Shown: one piece after another, positions 46,430 to 57,116 of the stretch
Numbering within the stretch: the stretch's first letter is position 1
Layout of the letters: every line of letters begins with the position of its first letter
NCBI GenBank assembly: GCA_029449235.1
Contig: JANATG010000007.1
Coordinates: forward strand, 2,356,001 to 2,420,000
Source: Linnemannia schmuckeri
Lineage: Eukaryota > Mortierellomycota > Mortierellomycetes > Mortierellales > Mortierellaceae
Reading direction: 5' to 3'
Length of the DNA stretch: 64,000 nt
Translations under genes and position numbers: made by a program
The notes under the pieces: generated by a model
What the model saw: the letters and a program-made list of their open reading frames with translations, nothing else
Databases searched by the model: none
Told to the model about the DNA's origin: nothing

Positions 46430-49400
46430 GTGATGTCGCTCAAAAAAAGAAGAAATGGCAATGTTCCTGAACGTTACCATTTTTTTTGATCATGAATGCT
46501 GTAAATTTGTTCCATTCTCTCACGGAGACCCTGTTCTGAAAAAAAGGATGCAGCAGAGCGATGTCTTGCTATTTTCTTCGCTTTTCGCTACATGGATAAT
46601 ATCAACAGCCTGTACGCAAAAAGGTGTATCCTCCCTCTTCCTCATCCTTAGATTATCAGTCCCTATTCTTCAGTTTCCTTACACTCTCTTTTTTTGCCTT
46701 TGCTCGATTGGTTTTCTCGTTGATGCTAGTTAAATCTTGCTCACAGAGGAATGTATATCTCGAAACATCATATGCATGCCATCTTAACATCTTTCTCATG
46801 AAAGAATTTTGCTAAAATGGAAAAAGAGAGAGAGAGAAAAAAAAAAAAAGGCGAGCAAGAACGTCCTCAGTCATTCATTGTCTGATATGAACTGGCCTTG
46901 AGTGAACGGACACAGTGTGTCATCTCAATTTCTAAAGCATCAGATCGACAGAGCGATATCCATCAAATCAGGGTTTGTACACAGAAATTGAGTTCTTGTA
47001 CACCCACACTCATACCAACAAATAAACGCACATTTACGATCGTTGCAAAAGGTTATATCTCCCCTTGGTCCGATGGAAAATACCTACCTGATATAGGCAG
47101 AAGGCCGTATTGCATTATTGTTGTTTTTACGTCCCGATCGCTAAATGAGCAAAGTACTCTCGTTTCTCGTTTACACCTATTTCTTTCTTTTTTCTTTTCT
47201 CACAATAAAGCAAAAACAATACGCCAGCTCTATATTTAAGACATGCTCGCAAAGAAAAAACAAAAACGGACGAGAAAGTAAACAAGTGGGTGGAATGACA
47301 GAAATGGGTACCATTACAGGGGATGAGCTGCTTGTTGTATTACATGCATTTGTCAGGGTTTGTCTCTACCCGTAGGTCCCATCTACTGGTTCAGTTAATT
47401 TTTTCGTTCGCACTCAGTTGGTCGTTGTCGTAGTTTTTAGCTATTTTGTAGACATTCTTTTTTTTCCTCCTCTCGCTTCTCAATATACACTTGCAATTGT
47501 GAATTTTCATCTCGCATATTAAAGGATTTTCTCATTTCTCTACCGTTGTAAAAAGAATGGGGAAGGGCAGAGATATTGCACCAGAATGTATTTACAGAGA
47601 GAGAGAGAGCAAACATGTTGAAACAGAGTACGCGCAAACATACCCTTTGACGCCGCAAATTTTTTCGGTTTCATTTTTTCTTTCTTCCTGATCAACCCAA
47701 TAGTTGCTCCGTGTGTTAACTTTGTTTTAACGCGAAACCAGTATGTGTGTCATTTTACGCGCTCATTGCTCTCTGTCTCTCTTTCCCATTACTCTCTCTT
47801 TAACCAAGAACATCTGCATACCACCTACACAGACTAGTAGCGCAAGCCAGTAGCAGAGACCAAAGAAGTATAGAAAACAACAACACAGGACATAAAACAC
47901 AACTAGTCAAGCAAGGAGATTCTCTTTTCTTTCTTTGACGATCTGTTTTTTGGACCTGGTCCCTTCCTCTTCTATTTGCTCCTCCTCTTCTGTTTTCTTT
48001 TGTTTATTGCCTGTAGGTCAACTTTCATTACGCTTGACAAATGTCCTTCTATCTAACCCATTCTACTTCTTTCTACACATGACAAACTCACACCCAAAAA
48101 AAAGTGAAATGGAATGTCAAGAAGTAAGAAGCAAAAAAAAGTTCCACTTCTCGCCTCTCCTTTCTTCTCCTCCCTTCTCCATTCCCACTTTGACGTTATC
48201 CGTGCCTTCATTTTTTTCAATTCTTCACATCTTCCGTCGTCTTATATCAATTACATTAGAGGAAAATGTAAAAATCCGCTCTAAAAAAAATGAGAGCATT
48301 CAAAATTGCTCATTCGACATCTCCTCCACCGTGCGCTGCAGCTTGCATGTTCACTAGATACCTTCCATTTTTCTTTCTTAACACGTCCTCGCTCATTAGA
48401 TAAGTTCAAGGAGAAAAAATTCGGCGTGCGCAGCTCTAACGAGGGGTTTCCCTTGGTATGATTCTTGTGAAGAGGACTGGGGATGTAAGGAGTAGGAAAA
48501 AGTTCTCAAAGGACATCCATCAACCACCTCGTTCAAGTGTGACAGATTGGACGTTTGCGCAACAAGTATGAAAAACTGAAGAATGAAAGTCCCTTCATGA
48601 GCGCCACTGATTGCCACAAAAACTTTTTTGCTGATCGTTCAATGGCGGATGCAAGGTGGCAGAAGGAGGAAGAGATAGAGGAATGTGAAAAGAAACTGCT
48701 CTGTATTCCCTTTTGCGTGGAGTCAGTAAAGTGTTTGAATGTAGAACGAATATTTGCAGGCGTGTCTGTAGACCTTAGGCTCACCCACAAGAAAAAAATG
48801 GCAAAAGAGAGCGACAGCTCCTCACGTCCACATTCATTTGCAAAAGGTACAATTTGTTAAAAAAAAAGAATACCACCCCAGCTTCAATGCTCAGGTTGCA
48901 CAGATTTTTGCTTTATCACATCCAAAGCAACATGTTACGTCTACCCATGTAGCACAACAGGGAGAGAAAGAAAGAGAGAGAGACAGCTAGTTAAAAAGAG
49001 ACCTCCCTCACTTTTTGTCCCCATTTTTCTCCTTTTGCAGACAATCTACTCCCCCTCCTCTCCTCTTCCTGTCTCACTCCACCTCGACTTTCTTTGCTAG
49101 TCATCTATCCTACCCACCAACTGCATTCTTCCTCCTTTTATCCCGTCCTCTCTCGCCTCCACTCAACCATCCCTTTTCCAAACATCACCCTGCAAAAAGA
49201 AAAAAAAAGAGGCTCATCTACTCCCTCGCCGCTCTTGCTGCACTAACCATCATCACCTCAGTCATATCAGCTGCTCCTATTGCTTCTAATACATGTGATC
49301 CCATCGCCCGCCGGCCTACGCCTCCTCGTATCATTGAGACGCTCAAGCAGATCGGCTGGCTCTCTGCTAATTAGTAACTCGCCTCCTTCGTCCATTTTAC

Positions 49401-49500
49401 ATTTAAGCTTCTTGTTGTGGATGTAAATCTTACCAAGTAATTTCTTAACACGCATCACTCGGTTCATTTGAAAATTTTCACAGCGTCTCGTATGGTAGCA
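46430..49500 (+). repeat. Tandem unit 3 of the secreted-protein array (with extra 1.6 kb)
   Basis: It begins with CTCAAAAAAAGAAG and CTGAACGTTACCAT (46440-46480), then ACGGAGACCCTGTTCTGAA near 46523. TGTATATCTCGAAACATCATATGCAT near 46752, TCAGATCGACAGAGCGATATCCAT near 46940 and TGGGTGGAATGACAGAAATGGG near 47287 follow. ATTACATGCATTTGTCAGGG near 47339 still matches unit 2 (44967-44990). In unit 2 the gene starts about 230 bp after that point, but here it starts about 1850 bp after it. So about 1.6 kb is additional or replaced between roughly 47.4 and 49.0 kb. Confidence 0.65.
49204..49500 (+). pseudogene. Secreted-protein family, broken copy in unit 3
   Basis: One exon equivalent to exon 1 of the intact gene. 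A signal-peptide-like KRLIYSLAALAALTIITSVISA is followed by a short linker and then PPRIIETLKQIGWLSAN, ending in the same TA|GT junction (here AATTAGTAACTC). The codon at the position of the start reads AAA inside an A-run (about 49199-49208), and no in-frame ATG lies upstream. A CACAG acceptor near 49480 gives a short second-exon-like frame that stops quickly. No third exon with the YWY/GKWGV domain is found downstream. It is therefore a 5' remnant. Confidence 0.7.
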
Positions 49501-49699
49501 TCCGAGTGAAGACAGGAGGAGGATGACGATGTGATTAGAGGTGCAAAAAGGAATGTAGTCCATTCTTTTTTTTAAAAAAAAATGATACTCACAGAGTGAT
49601 TCTGGCATGCTGACGGTCGTCCGCTAACAACGGGTACTTTTTTCCTTAGAGCTCTTCAGTAGTTGGAGATGACCAAAACACGTCCTTTCGGTTATGAAA

Positions 49700-50947
49700 G
49701 TATTGAGGATCCGTCCTGTTTCTGAACGCCACCAATTTGTTTTTCAACTGTGGATTCTAAAAGACAACTTTGTGTCAATATTTTCATATTTGCTAGTTCT
49801 TGAGCCCGCCAAGAGGCACTGGATGCTCATTCCTCTTCCCCTTGCTTATTAGCCATCTTTCATCTTTTTGACTCCTTGATTTCTCTCCATCCTTGCTCTT
49901 TGTGCCATTTTTTTTTTGACAACTCTTTTTTTGATTCTCCGTCAGCTTGTTCCCTCCCTTCCTCCTTCCCAGCACCGCCTCTTAGCCCATTTCAGTCACC
50001 TCCTTCTTGTCCCTGCTTCCCTTCCCCCTGAAAAATTACCGCTCCTGAAAATATTTAGATCGTCGACTCTTTCATCCTGGAGCAAAAAACAAGGGTCTTC
50101 TGTGTCGATTCTGCTCTTCACCATCGAAAATAAAGACGGATAGAGTATCAGTAGCGCCTGCTTGTCCGTTTATGCTATAATTTGCCTGAGAATTCTAGCC
50201 TTTCGGTTATTTTTACCTTCTCAATGCCAGTTGATCTGCCTGGGCTATGACCCTTTGTGTTCACTGTTTTTTATATCATGGGCTATGTCCCTTCTCCCTA
50301 ACCCTTCTCTTCGCCCTCTCTTTTTTATTTCTTTGGTTTTGCATGAACGCCATCAAGGGTTTGCTTCGCTTCTAGTACTTTGTGACAATCTCTCCGAGAC
50401 CTGGTCCCTGTGTTAATGTGATACGCAAGCAGGCCTCCTCCAGTCGGTGAGTGAGAGCGATGTGGCGAGGATGGCTCGCAAAATAAAAAGTTGATTTTGA
50501 GCATGCAAACCTTGTACGAAAAGAGAGATGACAGTTTTGGGGCGTTAATCTCATGTGCAATAAACGGGTGATTTGTATGCAAAAATACGCTTAATTGATC
50601 AACCCCGTGACTTTTAGTCTTCGCTTTTTTGTGCCAGCCTAAAAAAAGAGAGCGAGTTTAGTGTTGAAGTCGAGGAAAGAGGGAGAGGGGAACAAAAAGA
50701 GAGAGAAAAATAGTGGTCATCATCAACCGTCCTTACTCCTTCCTTCTTGTCATCATCCCCTTCCTTTGCCATCAGCACCCTCTTCCCTCCTCTTCTTCTT
50801 CCTCACTTCCCCCTTCCCTTCCTCTCCTTGACGTTCTTGTCTCTTTCCTACCTCTGTTGCACTTATATCACATCCTCTTCTCTCCATTCCTTTTCTCTTT
50901 CACACTCTCTCACACACAGACACTAACGTACCTTGACAGACAAAAGA
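49700..50947. other. Spacer with a fourth copy of the array's opening element
   Basis: TCTGAACGCCACCAATTTG at 49721-49739 matches the opening element of units 1-3, and a weaker ATGAACGCCATCAAG occurs near 50344. The rest of the unit is not recognisable. From about 50690 the sequence becomes pyrimidine-rich and is probably the leader of the gene at 50948. No gene is supported. Confidence 0.5.
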
Positions 50948-52889
50948 ATGAACTTTTTCAAGAAAAAGAACAAGGACGACGCTCCTCCCGTCTCCCCTCA
51001 ACCCCACTCTCCAACCTCGCCCTCATCTACTGGCCCATCTTCCCAACGAGGCAGTGGCGGAGGCGTCCAACGGGTCTCGTCCATCCATCTCCCCCCTGGA
51101 AGCGGCGGCCCCATCATCCCTCCAAGGACAAAGTCGAACGCCCCAAGTCCCAACCCCGGCAGTAGCAACCAACAGTTTTACAGCCAACAGCAGCTTGCCC
51201 TGCAGCCCGGTGGCGGTGGCAATCGTGACACTGATTCGAATTCGGTCAACTCTTTCGTGATGGTTGGACAATCGCAACAGTTGCAGTCTGCCCCCTTTAA
51301 TCCCAACAGTAACAATAATAACAACAGTGAGATGCTCGTCTCCCAGTCGCTTCAGTACTCGTCTTACCAACAACAGCAACAGCAGCAGGATTCACATGGC
51401 TATGATCGTGGTGGCTATGCTGGAGGAAACAACCAAGATGGTCAGCTTCACTCACAAGGACATAGTGACGACGGTGGTTACTATGGACAGCAGTCTGGAG
51501 CTGGATACGACAATAACAATAGCGGCGGTGGTCCTCTCAGGAGCAACCCTATTATTCTTCCTGGTCAGAGCAATAGCCCCAACAATAGTTCCAACGGGGA
51601 TATTCCCAACAGTGGCAGCATCGGTGGCGGGTCAGGAGAATTGCTGCCAGCCGATGTTCGCAAACTACAGGATGAGGTTCTGAACTGGAAAAAGTCTCAG
51701 CAGTCGTCGCAGACCAAGGTCGAACAGCTGGACAACACCCTGAAGCTCAAGACGCAGGAAAACCATGATTTGCACGCCAGTCTTCAGCAGGTTCACCACG
51801 ACCGAGAAATGCTCCAGGAACTTATCTACAAGCGCGACAAGGAGATGGAGGACTTGCGATCAAAGTACCTGAACGACGTCCGACAGATCCGCGCCACTGA
51901 CGACGACCATTCGACCATCGAGCAGCGTGTCCGTCTGCTCCAGGCGACTATTTTGCAATTGACCAAATCTTCGGCAGGCGACCGGTCGATGAACTTGAAC
52001 CAAGAGGAGGCTCTTCAGCTGGTCAAGAAAAAGTACAAGTTTGCCAACACCCAGCCCTACATCCTCAACATGTTTTTGGAAAAGTACATCATGGACACAT
52101 TGCTCGAGGACGTCTTCTACAGCCCATTCTATGTCGGATTCCAGCCCGCCAAGGAGTTTGGCGATATTCACAAGTGGATGATTGAGAACAACTTTATGGA
52201 CCAGGCGACCCGGTTCCGACAGCAGCTCTGCTTCATCTCTGCCAAGGCCCCCGCAGCTCAGACCCATGCTGCTCAGGAGGCAGCTCGCATTGCCAAAAGC
52301 TTTGAGGTCCGCCTCGAGCAACTCTACAACAACTGGAACGGGCACGCTAAGGTAATATTCTTCTTCTTTTTCTTGAGAATACTTCTTTTTCTAAGTCATG
52401 GATACTCTTCCTTTCTCGGGGACATCACTTCTTTCTCAAGAATATCTTTTTTCCCAAAAACGTCTACATTATCAAAGGCGTTTCCATGCTCATGTCCTAC
52501 GTCATTATTTCACTGTCATTGTGTTTTTTGACTCTTTTTGCTTTCACATTCCTCGTCCACATCCTTTATTCGCTGTTGCTCTTGTACCAAATTACTTCTA
52601 AGAAAGTCCAATATACTAACCGCGCTAATTTCTTACAATAAAACAAAAAAACGGAATTAATTAGGTATTGGATTTGGTGACAAAGGCGATTGACTTGAGT
52701 TTGACGATGAGGAGTCAGAACGCAGAGATTATGGCGCAGCAGGTGCCACTTGAATCCGAGTTTGATCCGACAAGGATGGTACCGGCACACAAGAGCAAGG
52801 ATGGTGGCAAGGTCAAGGTCTGTGTCTGGCCATGCTTTGTTGACACCAACGGCGTCGTCGTCGGCAAAGCCAAGGTCTTCTGCGGCTAA
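50948..52889 (+). CDS. Gln/Asn-rich coiled-coil protein, unknown function
   Basis: Two exons, 50948-52351 and 52665-52889, joined in phase 0 across a 313-bp intron and giving 542 aa. I start at MNFFKKKNK because the sequence before it is CT-rich leader. Residues 1-235 are disordered: Pro/Ser-rich, then Gln/Asn/Gly-rich with short polyQ and polyN runs. Residues about 240-345 form a predicted coiled coil (VRKLQDEVLNWKKSQ through MEDLRSKYLNDVRQ). The C-terminal part looks like a globular helical domain (NMFLEKYIMDTLLEDVFYSPFYVGF, FGDIHKWMIENNF), continuing in exon 2 with VLDLVTKAIDLSLTMRSQ and ending in a beta-rich KVKVCVWPCFVDTNGVVVGKAKVFCG. I do not recognise the family, but the C-terminus looks conserved rather than random. 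A cytoplasmic scaffold is a guess. Confidence 0.8.
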
Positions 52890-54855
52890 TGAGAATCTCT
52901 GGTTATGTGCTGGCAGTCTAAAAGTCAGGACAGAGCCTTTCATCTACTTATTCTCGCCTTTTTATCTCTTTTTCTTTTCCTCTTTTTCCTCACTTCCGGT
53001 CAGGATTGGCCATAATACCACTTGTTAACCATACATACACACAACATTAAAAAACAACTATTACCAACAATAACATTGGCGGCTCAGGGGCCATTCATCT
53101 CTTTTTTTCCTCTTTTTCTTCTCTCTCTCCCTGATGTGAATTGCTCTTGTTGTCATTCGATGTTGTAGTCGATGTGAGAAAAGGTGAGGCTCGATCGTTT
53201 GCCGTTCAGGGGGCGGACGTACAAAGAAATATAACCATTTTCGTAACGGCTGGTTGGACAAAAAGGAGTCACTTTGTGTTATGTGTCTCTGTGTGTCGGA
53301 AGGTGAGTTAGATGAGAGGAAATTCCTTTCATGAACTTGTGAGTCCACATGACCCCAGAAAGAAACAACTCGTTGTTGCTTTTGTTTATTCTTTCTTGTG
53401 TTCGGCCATAGGACGAAGTCTTCCTTCAATTTGTCCTCCCACCCCTTCTCTATCGCAGCTTATATCCCTACCATATGAAAGGTGCGGAAGTAATTCCGCC
53501 TTTTGTTCTCCCGAGCGTGGGGAAGGGGGGGTGGGGAGGCACGGGAATGTCGAGAGAAAGGGGTCGGAGTTATCTGCCCCTATTGGCGTGTTTGCCATTG
53601 GAGAAAAAGGAGGAGCGCTTTGACCAAGTGGACAAGAAAGAAACAAGGAAGAACAAAAAAGCAGACGAAACGAGATAAAAAAATCCGGTTCTAGAACCTG
53701 TCAAATGAATGGATTTATTCCCGATCTTGAATCATCGTCTTCGCAAACCGGAAAAGCAAGTGTGATCAAGTGTGAGAGAGCACTTCGGGTATGTCATTGT
53801 TCATGTTCTCTATCGTTCTTATCGTGTGTCCCGTCTCTGTTGTTTGGTCGTCGATGGCGCTTTGTTGCTAAATGTACGTGAAGGGAAGAGGAAAGGAAGG
53901 GAGAAAAAAATAAAGCGAGAGTGCGTGCTGGAATAAGACGAGTAAAGGGCAAGAAGAGTGGAAACTGAAGGGGGAAGACGAAAGAGAAGGGATGAAAGGG
54001 ACCGAGCGCCAGAGTGTATGTCCCAGATCGCGCTGGGGGGGAGGGGAGATGCCAGGTCAAGCAAGGTTTGTTCGCCCCTTATTTTGAGTCACAATGCACA
54101 ATGCAACATGCACAGGGAAAAAGGCAATGAGGAAGAGAGAGATAGAGGGAAAAAAAAAAAGCAAGACCTCACACGAGCAGCTCGCGATATGACTGGTTGA
54201 CAGGGTGAGGGGTGCTGCTGTGAGCATTGTTGGAGAAGGAAAGAAGCATGGACTACACGCGATCCTTATACTTTCATTTCATTTTTGTCTGTGCTTGAGT
54301 GCTGTTTTATTTGTTGGAGTGGAGTGTGAGTGTCGAGTGAATGAGAGTGAATGAGAGTGAATGTGTCTGACTGTATGAATGTGAATGGGAAAAGTGCGAT
54401 TCGATCAGATTCGATCGTGGTGACTCAAAGAGAGGATGAATGGGCGGAGGAGGTGTAGGCTAGAGTACCAACAACACGCAAAGCTTACACAAAGATCGTT
54501 TGCTGGTAAATAAGGCTGATACTTTTCTTTTTCACGTCCAAATTGTGATGAATGGATCGATCACCTCCTCCTTGGTGTGTACGTCCACATTTCATACGTT
54601 GTTGTCTACATCACTTTCTGTTTCTCTTTTTCTTTCCTCTTCCATTATCTCATCGATACGCTTTTCATCCTTCTTTTTCTTTACTCACACATACTTAAGC
54701 TCACACTCGCACTTATACTTTCATCCTTCTCTCACGCTCTCTCTCTACTCACACATACACACGCATACTCGACACATACATTCACACTCTCCCACACCCC
54801 ACATACAACAAAGCAGCAACACGACTCAGAGGTATGAATAACTTGACCCCTCTTC

Positions 54856-54892
<37 letters not shown>

Positions 54893-57116
54893 CCTCCCTC
54901 TCTCTCCCTCTCCTCTACAACACTTGGAACATAAACTTTACGTCTTGTGTACGCTTGCCTTCAAAAAACGAGAGAAGAACAAAGTAGGCTCATTACTACA
55001 CAACTGTCAACACACTCCATACTACAACTTCTACCTAGGGTATGTGTTGCTGTAGGTCTAGAGTGAGAAGCGTGTTCGTGCGAGTTCGTGCGTCATCAAC
55101 TCTCTTTTCTGTCTTCTCTTCCCGTACTCCGTACGCCTCTTTTTTTCCTTTCTTATTCCATGTGAGCTTACGAGCGATTTCCATTCGGTCGGAACCAAAT
55201 GATTGCTAGTATTGTCCAGCCCAAACAAATTTTGATCGTTGGGATAAATCAATATAGCAAGACGGTGTTGCCACCATTTTTGGCTTCGTAGCATAACAAA
55301 CAAGGCAATACCACCTTCCATGTTCATCTCACAGTAGATGATAACAAAAGGCATTCCTGAGATAGCTATTTGGGTTTTGTATTATGGTGCGTCTGTGGAC
55401 AACAAACAACAGGAGTGGTTTTCATCCTTTTATGCCCTTTCCCTTTTTTTTTTTTTTTAGTTTTCTTCCCCTTGTGTCTCCCTCTCTTTTCTGCACATTC
55501 TACTTTCTTTACCCTTCTTTTTTGCTTTGCTTTTGGATGTGTATACCTATCGATCTATCTATCTCTCTTATTCATCTTCCCCTTATTTTTATTATTATTG
55601 CTTGCAGGCCACAAAGGAATGTCTACAATTACATACCATAAGGCAGACATGTATAGAGATAAGATGACAGAGACACAAGCAGGAGAGGCATGATAGTGTC
55701 CTGCAGTGAAAATGGAAACGATAGAAGATTACCTTACCCAGGATACAAAAACACACTCTCTCTCCTCAAAAAAAGAGTCTAGGAAAAGAGGCATGACAAT
55801 GCGCGATTTTTATTTCTTCGTTTTTGTTGTCTGATAGTTTTCTACCACGTACAAGATACACACCACCACACAAACTCCCTCTTGTGATCCTTGTGAAAGA
55901 GAGGCGAGTTCTGCGCGAATTTTTTCTTTGTTATGGTTGTACAAGAAACACGAAACAGTATTTCTTTTAGCTCTGTAGGTGAGTTGGACACATGGATGGG
56001 TTTGATAATAACGACGATGAGGACTGCTGTTCAGGGTCTAGACGAAGGGAGTAATAGGGTCGGAGTCAATAACATGAACAAAGCGCCAATTTGATAAATT
56101 GGTAATGACCGATCGTATCTGTCGTTCTTCTGAAAAGAAGCAAAGGATGTGTACCCTAGAGGTTCTTTCCTTTGCTCTCTTCTTTTTTTTGCGGAAGTGT
56201 CCTGGAAATTGAGAGTGGAGGATTGAAAGTTGGGTAGAGCTCAATCCGAATTTGGTTTCGAGCACGAACGAAGAGCAATGGGGCAGGGCAATGGACAAAA
56301 GGCGCTGTTGTGCGCCCTTTATTTTTCGTTCCATTCGTCAATCCGTTTCCCTCTCTCTGCCCTCCTCTTTGTCTCTGTCTCCCTCCCCCTCTCCGCCTTT
56401 CTGTGTCTCCCCCTTTGTTTTTCTTTCTGCTTTTCCACTCTTTACTTCTTCTCCTTTTCACTCACACTCTTCCGAAAGGAACAGAAAAAAAGCAAATAAG
56501 AATGTTTCTTTTTTATTCTCTCTTTTGCAGTAAGATGAGTATCTGTTGCTGCCCCTCACTCTCTTCAACTGTGTCAGTGACCAGCCACATTGACCGATAA
56601 AGATAACGAGACCGAATCGTGAAGGATAAAACGGGAGGGTGGTCTTCTTTGTTTGAATTTCCTTTTCTTTTCGCCAAACCACATTCACGCAGCTGGACAC
56701 TTTGTCTATTCTTTTCGAATGGTGTCCCTTGTGTTGGCAACAACACACGCGTGAGGGCTTATTCGTCTCTTCATCTTCATGCTCTTCGGCAACAACAATA
56801 AGAGCGAATCGAAACACTTAAAGGAGGAAGAGAGGGAACGAGGAAAAGGAAAGCAGGGCTTTCTACCTCGCTCTTGTGTATGTACAGTACTATATGAGTG
56901 TATGCGAATATGCAAGATCATTGATCAGTTTACTCCATGCTTGTGTGCGCCTCCTGCCTTTTCTAGGGTCGAACAGGTCAAGCAACGAAAGAACTATATA
57001 AACACGACCATCGGATTCTAAAAAAATCAACATCCTCCAGCATTTTTTTTTAACTTTCGCACAGCATACACACATTCGACAACAATTTCTCATACCTTCC
57101 TCCTTCGACAGACGCA
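52890..57116. other. Long pyrimidine/purine-rich spacer
   Basis: About 4.2 kb without a supportable gene. It has T-runs, a TC microsatellite at about 54860-54890, CA/AC-rich stretches near 54750-54800, and AG-rich blocks near 53880-54000. Frames of 90-120 aa are low in complexity and overlap one another. A TATA-like CTATATAAA at 56994-57002 lies about 115 bp before the next start and is its likely core promoter. Confidence 0.5.
56994..57002 (+). promoter_or_regulatory. TATA box of the MYND-finger gene
   Basis: CTATATAAA about 115 bp upstream of the ATG at 57117, with a short leader between. It is the best TATA match near a start codon in this window. Confidence 0.55.

Noticed and set aside
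48555..48860. 101-aa plus-strand frame considered as a transposase remnant
   Set aside because: No catalytic motif or terminal repeats are visible; it is only noted as part of the extra DNA in unit 3.
42012..49740. Repeated units considered as a CRISPR-like or satellite array
   Set aside because: Units are kilobase-sized, divergent and carry genes; spacing is irregular and the context is eukaryotic.
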